From an uncultured Clostridia bacterium (lineage in GTDB: Bacteria; Bacillota; Clostridia; TANB77; CAG-508): a DNA stretch of 64,000 nucleotides. Both the position numbers and the translations under genes were made by a program. Below are positions 53,877 through 62,569 of this stretch, piece by piece. The stretch lies in contig CAKOVH010000005.1 of assembly GCA_934121885.1 (NCBI GenBank), positions 1-64,000 of the forward strand, written 5' to 3'. Every line of letters starts with the position of its first letter. Within the stretch, counting starts at the first letter, position 1. The notes under the pieces were generated by a model that did not search any database, had not been told where the DNA came from, and saw only the letters and a list, made by a program, of their open reading frames with translations.

Positions 53877-53912
53877 AAAAAAGTAGTTTAAAATACTATA
53901 AACTACTCTTTT
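53877..53912 (-). terminator. Hairpin terminator upstream of rnj
   Basis: AGTAGTTTA/TAAACTACT stem flanked by A and T tracts on both strands. Confidence 0.7.
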
Positions 53913-54125
53913 TTTAATTTATAAAACCTTTTTTATTCTCTCACTAAAATTAATATGTTTATTTTATTTCGCACCATAAACACATAAAAAACACCTATCT
54001 ATTTTGTATAATAAAAACAATTTTATAATCTCATTCATTAATTTATAATACTTTATTTAAATCTCATTTCTCATTTTTAATAATTAAATATAAATCTCTT
54101 CTTTACCTATTTTGGTAATAACTGT
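53877..54125 (-). ncRNA. Candidate small RNA or long rnj leader with terminator hairpin
   Basis: The region 53808-54205 has no convincing gene. On the minus strand a perfect promoter (54131-54159) is followed about 215 bases later by a stem AGTAGTTTA/TAAACTACT (53882-53907) with T6. This would give an RNA of about 250 nt, or an attenuated leader of rnj, whose start lies 70 bases further on. A very short ORF MCLWCEIK with an AGGTG site lies in it. The sequence matches no RNA family I recognise and is too AT-rich for a clear 6S fold. Confidence 0.4.
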
Positions 54126-54130
54126 TTTTT

Positions 54131-54159
54131 ATTATACCTTTTTTTTTAGCTTTTGTCAA
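54131..54159 (-). promoter_or_regulatory. Perfect consensus promoter in the rnj upstream region
   Basis: TTGACA (54154-54159), 17-bp spacer, TATAAT (54131-54136), reading towards rnj. Confidence 0.85.
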
Positions 54160-54205
54160 CTAATTCCATTTTTTTACACATCATCGTTTACAATAATTTT
54201 GTATC

Positions 54206-55102
54206 CTACAAAACTGCACCTATCATTCCTGCTTCATTATCAAATTTTGCTAAAACAACTTCTGGAACAAAATCTGTATGAAAAACATATCTTCTTTCTT
54301 TCATTTTATTTACTAAAGGTTGATATAAGATATCTTTGTAATGTACAAACCCTCCACCTAAACATATTGCCTCAGGTTCAAAAATATCTATTATATTAAA
54401 TAGACCTACTTCTAGGTCATTAATATAATTATTAATAATTTCTTTTATTTCTTCATTTTCTAAATTTTGATATAATAGTTGCTTTAATACTACTGAATTA
54501 TCTAGTTCATATTTATTTCCATATATCTTTTCTAGAATGTTTCTTATTCTACTTTTAAATCTTTTTATCGAACAACATGTCTCAAAACATCCTGTTTTTC
54601 CGCAATTGCATTTTGTTCCACTTTTATCAATTACCATATGTCCAAGTTCAAAACCTGCTCCTCTATTCGTTTTTAGCAAACTATTATTTAAAAATACTGC
54701 TCCACCAATACCAGTTCCTAAACATAAAAACACACAATCTTTATACTCTTTTAGTGTCCCTATATTCTTTTCGGCAAGTCCTGCAGCCTTTGCATCATTA
54801 ATTACATTTACGCATGTGTTATATTTTTCTATCAAATATGAAAAATCAATTTCTTTAATATTTAAATTTACTAAATTTTTTACTATATAATTCTCAGGAT
54901 CTCCCGGAACAGCTATTCCTATCTTGTTTATAAAAGCATTTTTACTTAATTCCTGTATGGCTTTATCCACATAATTAACAATATATTCCTTAGCATTTTC
55001 CTTTTTCTTTATATCTTCTTCTAATTTATTAATAATTTTACCATTATCTTCAATTAATCCAACTGCTACATGACTTCCGCCAATATCTATTCCGATTTTC
55101 AT
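54206..55102 (-). CDS. ROK family sugar kinase (glucokinase-like)
   Basis: 298 aa. ATP-binding MKIGIDIGGSHVAVG at the N-terminus, GTGIGGAVFLN in the middle and the ROK zinc motif GHMVIDKSGTKCNCGKTGCFE. Phosphorylates glucose, N-acetylmannosamine or a related hexose; specificity uncertain. No DNA-binding domain, so not a repressor. Directly after the pilus operon terminator. Confidence 0.88.
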   Translation of the reverse strand: MKIGIDIGGSHVAVGLIEDNGKIINKLEEDIKKKENAKEYIVNYVDKAIQELSKNAFINKIGIAVPGDPENYIVKNLVNLNIKEIDFSYLIEKYNTCVNVINDAKAAGLAEKNIGTLKEYKDCVFLCLGTGIGGAVFLNNSLLKTNRGAGFELGHMVIDKSGTKCNCGKTGCFETCCSIKRFKSRIRNILEKIYGNKYELDNSVVLKQLLYQNLENEEIKEIINNYINDLEVGLFNIIDIFEPEAICLGGGFVHYKDILYQPLVNKMKERRYVFHTDFVPEVVLAKFDNEAGMIGAVL

Positions 55103-55140
55103 ACATTTACCTCGTTTTTTTTCTATTATATTATTTTATG

Positions 55141-55172
55141 AAAAAAGATACAAGGTCCTTCTTGTATCTTTT
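55141..55172 (-). terminator. Type IV pilus operon terminator
   Basis: Perfect stem AAAAGATACAAG/CTTGTATCTTTT between pilC and the ROK gene. Confidence 0.85.
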
Positions 55173-55177
55173 AACCA

Positions 55178-56542
55178 TTATAAACTGTTCCAATCTATGT
55201 TTACAGAATCGAATAGCCATCCACCCATATACATTTCGATACATGGTACAATAATTACTACAACTAAGAATATTAAGAATATACCAACAATCGAGTATAT
55301 GATTTGTGGAAGAGCTGCCATAATCTTTCTCATTAAGTTTTCTATGTCAATTTCCATATATTCAACTAGTTTACTCATCATTTCTGGCAAATCAGTCTGC
55401 ATACCTATTTTTAACATTTCAGTTTGCATTGGAGATGTAAGTCCAGATTTTTCAAATGGTTCAATCCATGATGCACCTATAAAAATGTTATTTATAGAAG
55501 TTTCAATTATAGAAAGCATTACATAGTTTTTAACAACAGATTTACTAACATCTAATGCTTCTTGAATTCTCATACCATTTTCTAAGTTTAAAAGCATCGC
55601 TTTCATAAGTCTAGAATAATCTAGTGCAAATACAAGCTTTCCAAATATAGGCATTTTGTATTTGAAATAGTGAAAATTGTATTTACCTTTTGGTGTACTA
55701 ATATATGCAATTATAATTCCAACAATACCCAAAATTATTACTACTGGTATATACCAATATGTTGATAGAGCATTACAAAACTTTACAAATGCCACTGTTA
55801 TTCCAGGAAGCTTTGCACTTGAACCAGCTTTTGCAAAAGCCTCTTCAATTTGTGGAATAATATATGCTACACCAAAAATAAGTATACCAAGTATTACAAT
55901 AATCATTGCCGCATTTGGAACAATCATTTTTCTTATTTTCCCGTTTGTGTCATCTGCAGTTTCTAGATACTTAACAGCTTGCTCTAATGACTTAGTTAAA
56001 GATCCTGAAAGTTCACCAACTTTTATCATATTAACATATAAGTATGGAAATATATTTGAATAATATTCCATTGTTGCATACATATATTCTCCGGCTTCAA
56101 CACCAGCTAATATATCTTGTAATACGCCTCTTAACGTCATATTTTCTGTACTATCAATTATCGTTGATAATGCGTGGATATTATTAAAGTTAGCCTTTTT
56201 TAATACATAAAAATTTTGTGTAAAAATAATTAAGTCTCTTGATGTAACTTTTTCATCTCTTGCAAGGGCCATATTAACCTTTTCCTTAAGGCTTGGCTTC
56301 ATCATTGCCCTGCCTTGTAATATATTAGATGAATCCGCTTGTTTCATAATATCATCTATATCCATCATATTACGCTTATTTGCTTTTTTCTTTTTACTAT
56401 TAATTCTAACTTGCGTTACACTAATTGGCAACAATTCGTTATTTTTAAGCTTTCTAATTAATGTATTTTTGTTAACTTCTTCTACCTTATTTCTTACAAT
56501 CTGTCCTTTTGAAGTTACAGCTTTATATACATACTCTGGCAT
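55178..56542 (-). CDS. pilC: Type IV pilus inner-membrane platform protein PilC (GspF family)
   Basis: 454 aa. MPEYVYKAVTSKGQIV opens the cytosolic part. Two GspF domains (about 105-230 and 300-430) carry three or four membrane segments; GELSGSLTKSLEQAVKYLE is a conserved GspF block. Anchors the pilus motor. Last gene of the pil operon. Confidence 0.93.
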   Translation of the reverse strand: MPEYVYKAVTSKGQIVRNKVEEVNKNTLIRKLKNNELLPISVTQVRINSKKKKANKRNMMDIDDIMKQADSSNILQGRAMMKPSLKEKVNMALARDEKVTSRDLIIFTQNFYVLKKANFNNIHALSTIIDSTENMTLRGVLQDILAGVEAGEYMYATMEYYSNIFPYLYVNMIKVGELSGSLTKSLEQAVKYLETADDTNGKIRKMIVPNAAMIIVILGILIFGVAYIIPQIEEAFAKAGSSAKLPGITVAFVKFCNALSTYWYIPVVIILGIVGIIIAYISTPKGKYNFHYFKYKMPIFGKLVFALDYSRLMKAMLLNLENGMRIQEALDVSKSVVKNYVMLSIIETSINNIFIGASWIEPFEKSGLTSPMQTEMLKIGMQTDLPEMMSKLVEYMEIDIENLMRKIMAALPQIIYSIVGIFLIFLVVVIIVPCIEMYMGGWLFDSVNIDWNSL

Positions 56543-56575
56543 TGCTTCCTCCTTTTTTCTTGAATTTTACTTAAA

Positions 56576-57691
56576 TTATTGATTTATTCTATCTCTATCC
56601 CTTTTTATTTTTAATTGCATAATTGTTCTATTTAATATCTCTATATTTTTTTCTTCTATTTGTGCTTTTGCTTGATCTAATGTTATTATATCATTTACAA
56701 ATAATTCTGCAATAGAATTTATTAATCCTATACTACCTTTTTCACTATTACTTTGAATTGCATCTTCAATTTCTGATACACTTATCTTTTCTTTTCTTAT
56801 TATACCCGAAATAATATTATCTACAACCATAACTTCAGGAACAAGTGCTAATTTTCCATTTCTTCCTGGCAATAATCTTTGTGATATTACAAGTTTTAAT
56901 AATGATGAAATCATATATTTTACAGTTTGTTGATCTCTTATTTCATAGAAATTTACCATTCTATCAATTGTTTCTGCACATGATTTTGTATGAAGAGTTC
57001 CAATTACTAAATGACCTGCTTCAGCAGTTTCTATAGCAGCTTCCATGGTTTCTTTATCACGAATTTCTCCTATTACTAATATATCACAATCTTCTCTTAA
57101 AGAGTTCTTTACTCCATCACTAAATGTTAAGCAATCTCTACCAAGTCCAATTTCTTTTTGAACTATTATAGATTTTTTTGATATATGTTTGTACTCTACT
57201 GGATTTTCCAAAGTTAATATTTTTTTGTTTTGAGTTTCGTTTATTTCATTTATTAAAGCATTTAAAGTTGTTGTCTTTCCTGAGTTTGTTTTTCCAGTAA
57301 CTAATATTAAGCCCTGTGGTTGATATGTCATACGTCTTACAATATCAGGTACACCTAAATCTTCATATTTAGGAAGTTCATTTTTTATTAATCTTAAAGT
57401 AAATGTTGGAATTTCATTTGTTTGTGAAATATTTACTCTTAAACGAATATCTTCAAATTCAAAAGAACAATCTAATCTTTTTTTCTCTTTAAATACTCTA
57501 TCTTTATCTAAGTTTCCTCTTACAAAGTAATCATATGCTTCGCTCATGTCATCATCAGTTAATTCCTCTGTTTCTTCACACGGAATAAGCTCTCTCATTA
57601 TTCTTAGCATTGGTTTAATACCACAAATTAAATGAACATCTGATGCATTTTTTTTCCTAGCTGTATCTAGTATTTTATCTATATCTATCAT
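56576..57691 (-). CDS. pilT: Pilus retraction ATPase PilT
   Basis: 371 aa. Walker A TGKTNSGKTTT, acidic box and the PilT-typical DCDILVIGEIRDKETME and GHLVIGTLHTKSCAETIDR. Hexameric motor that depolymerises the pilus, implying retractile pili (twitching or DNA uptake). 19 bases after pilB. Confidence 0.93.
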   Translation of the reverse strand: MIDIDKILDTARKKNASDVHLICGIKPMLRIMRELIPCEETEELTDDDMSEAYDYFVRGNLDKDRVFKEKKRLDCSFEFEDIRLRVNISQTNEIPTFTLRLIKNELPKYEDLGVPDIVRRMTYQPQGLILVTGKTNSGKTTTLNALINEINETQNKKILTLENPVEYKHISKKSIIVQKEIGLGRDCLTFSDGVKNSLREDCDILVIGEIRDKETMEAAIETAEAGHLVIGTLHTKSCAETIDRMVNFYEIRDQQTVKYMISSLLKLVISQRLLPGRNGKLALVPEVMVVDNIISGIIRKEKISVSEIEDAIQSNSEKGSIGLINSIAELFVNDIITLDQAKAQIEEKNIEILNRTIMQLKIKRDRDRINQ

Positions 57692-57710
57692 TTGTTATCC
57701 TCCTTACATT

Positions 57711-59336
57711 TTAGTAAAGTGCTAATTTATTATTAAGTTCTTGTAAATTTGTAGTTCCAGCTAATATTTTCTTAATTCCATCTATTACTAATGGTTTGTA
57801 TCCTCCATTCATAGCTACTTTTTTTATTTCCATTGCTGATGCATTGTTTACAATTAACTCTCTTATCTCATCATCTAATACTAAAACTTCAAAAATTCCT
57901 ATTCTTCCGTAATATCCACTATTATTACATTTTTTACATCCAACTGCATCATACGTTTTAATTCCATCCAAATTAATATTAACACCATATTTACTTGCAA
58001 TTCCATATATAATTTCTTTTTCTGCTTCTGTAAAATCTCTTTCTTTTGCACATTCTGGACATAATTTTCTTACTAATCTTTGTGATACAGTTGTTGCAAG
58101 TGTACTTGATATATCATAGTTTGATATCCCCATTTTTCTAAGTCTTGTTATTACTTCAACGCTATCAATTGTATGTATTGTTGACAAAACATAGTGTCCA
58201 GTTTGTCCAGCTTGTAATGCTATTTCTGCTGTTTCTGTATCTCTAATTTCACCTACTAGAATTATGTCTGGGTCTTGTCTAAGTACTGTTCTTAATGAAC
58301 CTGCAAATGTATTTTTACTATCAACTTCTATTTGGTTAAGTCCATCAATTCTAATTTCTACTGGATCTTCAATTGTAGTTATATTTATTTCTGGTCTATT
58401 TAAATAATCAATTATACTATATAATGTAGTTGTTTTTCCTTCTCCCGTTGGAGCAGCAATAATTGTTATACTGTTCTTTTTATTAAATGCTCTTTTTACT
58501 AAGGTTGCATCTTGAGGAAAACCTAGTTCAAATATTTGCTTTACATCAGCATTTTTCTTTAAAAGTCTTAAAACAAATTTTTCCCCATACACATTTCTTT
58601 GTGATGATACACGTATATTATATTCTGGGTACATTATAATTCTACCATCTTGTGATTCTTGTTTTTCCTGGTGCATATTAGATATTGCTTTTAATCTTCC
58701 AACTATTTGAGCTTCTTTTTCTTTTGAGATATTAACTGCGTTTATAAGTTGTCCATCTATTCTATATCTTACCCTTAAAGTATCTTGCATTGGCTCAAAG
58801 TGAATATCACTTGCTCTTTTTTCCATTGCTGATCTAATTACACTATCTACAAATGACGAAGCATCTGAGTTTACTTCAATATTTTCGGTATTTCCTTCTA
58901 ATGAATTCAGAATTATATCTACATTTGTTTCAAATGTAATATATTTATCCATTATTAAACCCTTATTTAATAATAATAACCTTACTGTTTCTACTGATCT
59001 TCTATTTGATGTATCGGCAAAGCATACTTTTACTCTTCCACTTACTTCTTCAAATGGAATTGCTTTATTTTGTTTCGCAATATCAACAGAAATATAATCG
59101 GCAATATTTATTTTAATATCAGATTCTTTTAAATATATAGCTTTTTCTTCTAAAATTTCTCCCATAGCATCTATTAGCACATATGGGTCACATACCCTTA
59201 ATATATTTAAAATATCTCCTATTTTTTTCTTTGGTTCTGCTTTTTGATAATCGAGTGCTCTTGCAATATCATCTTCTGTTACAATTCCTTTTTTTACTAG
59301 TTCTATTCCTAATGGTTGTTTTCTTTTTCCTTCCAT
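57711..59336 (-). CDS. pilB: Pilus extension ATPase PilB
   Basis: 541 aa. N-terminal MshE-type domain, then Walker A APTGEGKTTT, Walker B DIILVGEIRDTETAE, GHYVLSTIHTIDS, and a C-terminal zinc motif made of CPECAKE and CKKCNNSGYYGR. Drives pilin polymerisation. Confidence 0.94.
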   Translation of the reverse strand: MEGKRKQPLGIELVKKGIVTEDDIARALDYQKAEPKKKIGDILNILRVCDPYVLIDAMGEILEEKAIYLKESDIKINIADYISVDIAKQNKAIPFEEVSGRVKVCFADTSNRRSVETVRLLLLNKGLIMDKYITFETNVDIILNSLEGNTENIEVNSDASSFVDSVIRSAMEKRASDIHFEPMQDTLRVRYRIDGQLINAVNISKEKEAQIVGRLKAISNMHQEKQESQDGRIIMYPEYNIRVSSQRNVYGEKFVLRLLKKNADVKQIFELGFPQDATLVKRAFNKKNSITIIAAPTGEGKTTTLYSIIDYLNRPEINITTIEDPVEIRIDGLNQIEVDSKNTFAGSLRTVLRQDPDIILVGEIRDTETAEIALQAGQTGHYVLSTIHTIDSVEVITRLRKMGISNYDISSTLATTVSQRLVRKLCPECAKERDFTEAEKEIIYGIASKYGVNINLDGIKTYDAVGCKKCNNSGYYGRIGIFEVLVLDDEIRELIVNNASAMEIKKVAMNGGYKPLVIDGIKKILAGTTNLQELNNKLALY

Positions 59337-59423
59337 AAGTTACTCCTTTCTTTTGTTTACTCTCCATTTAATTATACAATATTTTCTATATTTAGTGTAT
59401 ATATTGCATTAAAATACATTTAT

Positions 59424-59885
59424 TTACCAATATCTTAAAACAAAATCTATGTTTCTTGTAATTTGCTCTCTATCCGTGCCAAATGTTGAACTTACATTAA
59501 TTAGTGTTTTAGAAAACGAGTTTATTACATATGGCTTTTTTTCAAATGAAAATGATTTAACATATTTTGATATCTCTTCATTATTTCTATAAATACTATT
59601 ATCTCTATATTCATATTTTGTTCCATCTGCAAATTGCAAACTATCTTCAGAGATTGTAACAATCTCTGTGTTTCTTTTTACATCTGCTATAAAAAACATA
59701 CTAAATTTATTAAACTCAGCTACATATTTTGGTGAATCTTTTATTCCTTCTATATTGCTATAAAAATAGTTAGAAATATTAGCCATAATTGCAATAATAA
59801 TAACAAAAACAATAATATATATAACAAGTGATGTTAAAGTAATTCCTTTTTCTTCCTTAAGCATTTGTTTATTTAGTCTAATCAT
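59424..59885 (-). CDS. Type IV prepilin-like minor pilin, 153 aa
   Basis: Class III prepilin signature: basic leader with EEKG cleavage site followed by ITLTSLVIYIIVFVII, although the +5 residue is Ser rather than the usual Glu. C-terminal beta-rich domain. Probably a minor pilin or pseudopilin of the pilus tip. Confidence 0.82.
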   Translation of the reverse strand: MIRLNKQMLKEEKGITLTSLVIYIIVFVIIIAIMANISNYFYSNIEGIKDSPKYVAEFNKFSMFFIADVKRNTEIVTISEDSLQFADGTKYEYRDNSIYRNNEEISKYVKSFSFEKKPYVINSFSKTLINVSSTFGTDREQITRNIDFVLRYW

Positions 59886-59908
59886 GGTTATATTTCTCCT
59901 TTCATATT

Positions 59909-60316
59909 CTATAACTCTTTAACTTTAATTTTATTTATTACAATTTTCTCGGTATCGCCAGCAATTTTATATTCTATTGTTAACTTAACATTCTTTATCA
60001 AGTCCTCTTTATCATTTCCTTCATTATAATTAGTTACTTCCATTTTTAAACTATATCCATTTGGGATTGAAAATTTTTGTCTATACATATTTTCCATTCC
60101 ATTTTGAACCTCATCATATGTTATTTTATCTATATCTTCTAGTATTTGAATAGAATAATTTGTTGCTGATGCAGTAATTTTGGTTTTGGAATTAACAACA
60201 TATGAAGAATAAAATGCTGTTACCACTAATCCTGAAAATATTAAAAAAATTATCATTGCAATAACTAAATCTGTCATTGTAAATCCAAAGTCTGATTTTA
60301 TATTTGTTTTAATCAT
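59909..60316 (-). CDS. Type IV prepilin-like minor pilin, 135 aa
   Basis: Start at ATG 60314-60316 (MIKTNIKSDFG) with AGGTG upstream. Cleavage site DFG|FTMTDLVIAMIIFLI, aspartate in place of the usual Glu at +5. Globular part YSLKMEVTNYNEGN and a C-terminal beta strand. Four bases after pilD. Confidence 0.82.
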   Translation of the reverse strand: MIKTNIKSDFGFTMTDLVIAMIIFLIFSGLVVTAFYSSYVVNSKTKITASATNYSIQILEDIDKITYDEVQNGMENMYRQKFSIPNGYSLKMEVTNYNEGNDKEDLIKNVKLTIEYKIAGDTEKIVINKIKVKEL

Positions 60317-60320
60317 ATTA

Positions 60321-61136
60321 TCACCTATAAAAAATATATAAATTTGTAGCAATTAAATAAATTATATTTGAAGCACATAAGTAAAAGCCTATAGGAATTT
60401 TACTTACATCTTTACTATTAGTTTTAACATATTTTATTTCTTTTTTTACTAATTTTTTTATAATTAATTGCATAAATATTGCTATTAATGTCATTGTTAT
60501 TGTATCAATACATACAACTTCATATGTATACATAAGCATAAATATAACTAATATTAATATATCAATAGGATAACTATCTTTCGATTTTTTTCGAAGATAT
60601 AATGTATTAAATAGCATTAGTATTCCTATTAATATGTAATATATAACATATCTATATATACTAGTGTCATGTTCTATTAGGTATAGATATATTATATATA
60701 TAGTAACACAAATAAAGCCAAATAATAAAACTGGCTTTTCAATTTTGATATTTTCCTTATCAATTCCTGCAATAATAAATAATGTAGAAATATATAATAA
60801 TCCCATAATTAAGTATGCAAGTACTTGTACACTTAAATTAAAAATGTTTAACTTTATAGATACAGCAAATAAAAGAAAAACTATTCCAGATAATATCTCA
60901 AGCATTAAATATCTTGGTCTAATTTTTTCTTTACAATATCTGCATTTTCCTCCTAAGAAGCAATAACTTAAAATTGGAATCATATCAAAAAATGAAAGTT
61001 TATGATTGCATTTTGGACAATATGAACGAGTGTGAGTTATATCTTGTCTTAATGGTATTCTATAAACTGCTAGTGTAAAAAAACTACCAAATACTGTTCC
61101 GATGCAAAAAACTAATAGATATAATATATAGTCCAT
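60321..61136 (-). CDS. pilD: Prepilin peptidase PilD
   Basis: 271 aa, seven or so membrane segments. FGSFFTLAVYRIP and the cytosolic tetracysteine loop SYCPKCNHKL..GGKCRYCKEKI bind zinc; membrane aspartates (for example in IAGID) form the active site. Cleaves and N-methylates prepilins encoded beside it. Confidence 0.93.
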   Translation of the reverse strand: MDYILYLLVFCIGTVFGSFFTLAVYRIPLRQDITHTRSYCPKCNHKLSFFDMIPILSYCFLGGKCRYCKEKIRPRYLMLEILSGIVFLLFAVSIKLNIFNLSVQVLAYLIMGLLYISTLFIIAGIDKENIKIEKPVLLFGFICVTIYIIYLYLIEHDTSIYRYVIYYILIGILMLFNTLYLRKKSKDSYPIDILILVIFMLMYTYEVVCIDTITMTLIAIFMQLIIKKLVKKEIKYVKTNSKDVSKIPIGFYLCASNIIYLIATNLYIFYR

Positions 61137-61159
61137 ATTTTCCTCCTTATTTGAAAATA

Positions 61160-61188
61160 GAGGTTACCTAAATATAATAGATAACCTC
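61160..61188 (-). terminator. Hairpin between the major pilin gene and pilD
   Basis: Stem GAGGTTA/TAACCTC with weak T tail; a perfect 20-bp palindrome (61195-61214) sits just upstream, after the pilin stop. Likely a partial terminator or an mRNA 3' stabiliser giving more pilin than downstream products. Confidence 0.5.
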
Positions 61189-61222
61189 ATATTTAGTTTA
61201 AATTAATTTAAACTACATTAAA

Positions 61223-61447
61223 TTATTTTGATGTTGCTGGTAAATATCTGTCAATTACATTTATAGCTATTTGCTCAAATGCATTATACTCGTCTACAGC
61301 ATTTGATTGAAGATCTCTTGCTTTTTCTGCTCTTCCTATTAGTCCTGAATTTACAGCAAGTGAAATAGAAATTGTAGCAAGAATAACTAATATAATAATT
61401 GTTACTACTAAAGCTACTAATGTAATACCGTTTTGACTTTTTAACAT
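61223..61447 (-). CDS. Probable major type IV pilin, 74 aa
   Basis: Short leader MLKSQNG followed by ITLVALVVTIIILVILATISI: cleavage after Gly, then the hydrophobic helix; +5 is Ala rather than Glu. Only about 40 residues follow the helix, so a very small pilin. The flanking hairpins hint at high expression. Confidence 0.85.
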   Translation of the reverse strand: MLKSQNGITLVALVVTIIILVILATISISLAVNSGLIGRAEKARDLQSNAVDEYNAFEQIAINVIDRYLPATSK

Positions 61448-61512
61448 AAAAAATTCCCTCCTTGTTTTATATATTTTTTGTATATATCTATTTATAATAA
61501 ATATAACCTAAA

Positions 61513-61911
61513 TTATTTATATCCAAATTCATCATTGAAAAATGTATTTGTTGAACTATTTGTTCCACTATTATTTGTGTTTCCTGTTGTATTTGTATCA
61601 TTTCCAGTTGTATTTGTTGTTTCATTTGTCAATTCTGCAAATGGATCTGGCTTTCCTGGTTTATAACTTGATGTTTGTTTATAAAGTTTTAAATCTTTTT
61701 CTGTAACTTCATAAGAAATTTCTGTTTTTTCTATTTCTGTAATTTGTTCATTTATTTCTTCCTTCACATCATTTGGAGTTTCATATGCTTCTTTTACTGG
61801 AACTACTTTATTTGATGGAATATAATCATAAAATAATATTCCTAAAATGAGTATAATAGCTATACCTAGTAAAATCATAATAAATATTTCTTTAATAACT
61901 GATTTTATCAT
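61513..61911 (-). CDS. Pilus assembly protein, PilP-like position
   Basis: 132 aa from ATG 61909-61911 (MIKSVIKEIF), GGAGGG site. One membrane helix (about 8-28), then an extracytoplasmic part with YKPGKPDPFAEL, a motif reminiscent of the GRxDPF segment of PilP, and a Thr/Asn/Gly-rich tail. Monoderms lack the PilQ secretin, so it may act within the PilMNO platform; family assignment tentative. Confidence 0.6.
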   Translation of the reverse strand: MIKSVIKEIFIMILLGIAIILILGILFYDYIPSNKVVPVKEAYETPNDVKEEINEQITEIEKTEISYEVTEKDLKLYKQTSSYKPGKPDPFAELTNETTNTTGNDTNTTGNTNNSGTNSSTNTFFNDEFGYK

Positions 61912-61963
61912 ATTTCCCTCCAATCTATAATCCAAGTTTTTCTCTACATCATTTTTGCTTTTC

Positions 61964-62569
61964 TTAGTTATTTGATGTAGCAGTTTCACTCTTTATTCTA
62001 ACATTTCTAACTTTAAATGTTGCAACTAAATCACTTCCGTTTTTAGTCATTTTAAAGTTTTCTATTTTAAATCCTAGTTTATCATCATCTTCTAATGATG
62101 CAATAAATTGTATAAGCTGTGCATATTGACCTTTTGCTGTAAATGCAAGTGTCTTTATATTTTCATTTCCTGCATCCCCAGTATTTATATCTAATTTTAG
62201 CCAAACACCTCTTGAAGTAGCTTGTCTTCCAATTCTAACCCATAAATACTCTCGTAAATATGTTTCCTCAGTATTTGCTTTTGAAATTTCATTTTCTGTA
62301 CTTACCTTTGCCAAGTTAAAATATTCTTCTTTTTGTTTTAATAGAGTAGATACTGAATTTGAAAGTTCCTGTTTTTTGCTTGGATAATCTTTTTTTAAAA
62401 GTGAATTTGTTTCTTCAATGTTATTAGTTAAATTATCATTTTCTGCAATAATTTGATCAATACTTAATATTTTGATTTTTCCAATTGTTATTCCCTTAGC
62501 CATTGCAAAATATACAAGAATAACCAATAAAACTATCAAAATTCCAATTAATAATTTTTTTAAGTTCAT
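61964..62569 (-). CDS. pilO: PilO-like pilus assembly protein
   Basis: 201 aa. N-terminal membrane helix (about 5-23), coiled coil (about 40-95) and a C-terminal ferredoxin-like domain (LAFTAKGQYAQLIQFIASLE). Overlaps the preceding gene by four bases (ATGA). Confidence 0.82.
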   Translation of the reverse strand: MNLKKLLIGILIVLLVILVYFAMAKGITIGKIKILSIDQIIAENDNLTNNIEETNSLLKKDYPSKKQELSNSVSTLLKQKEEYFNLAKVSTENEISKANTEETYLREYLWVRIGRQATSRGVWLKLDINTGDAGNENIKTLAFTAKGQYAQLIQFIASLEDDDKLGFKIENFKMTKNGSDLVATFKVRNVRIKSETATSNN

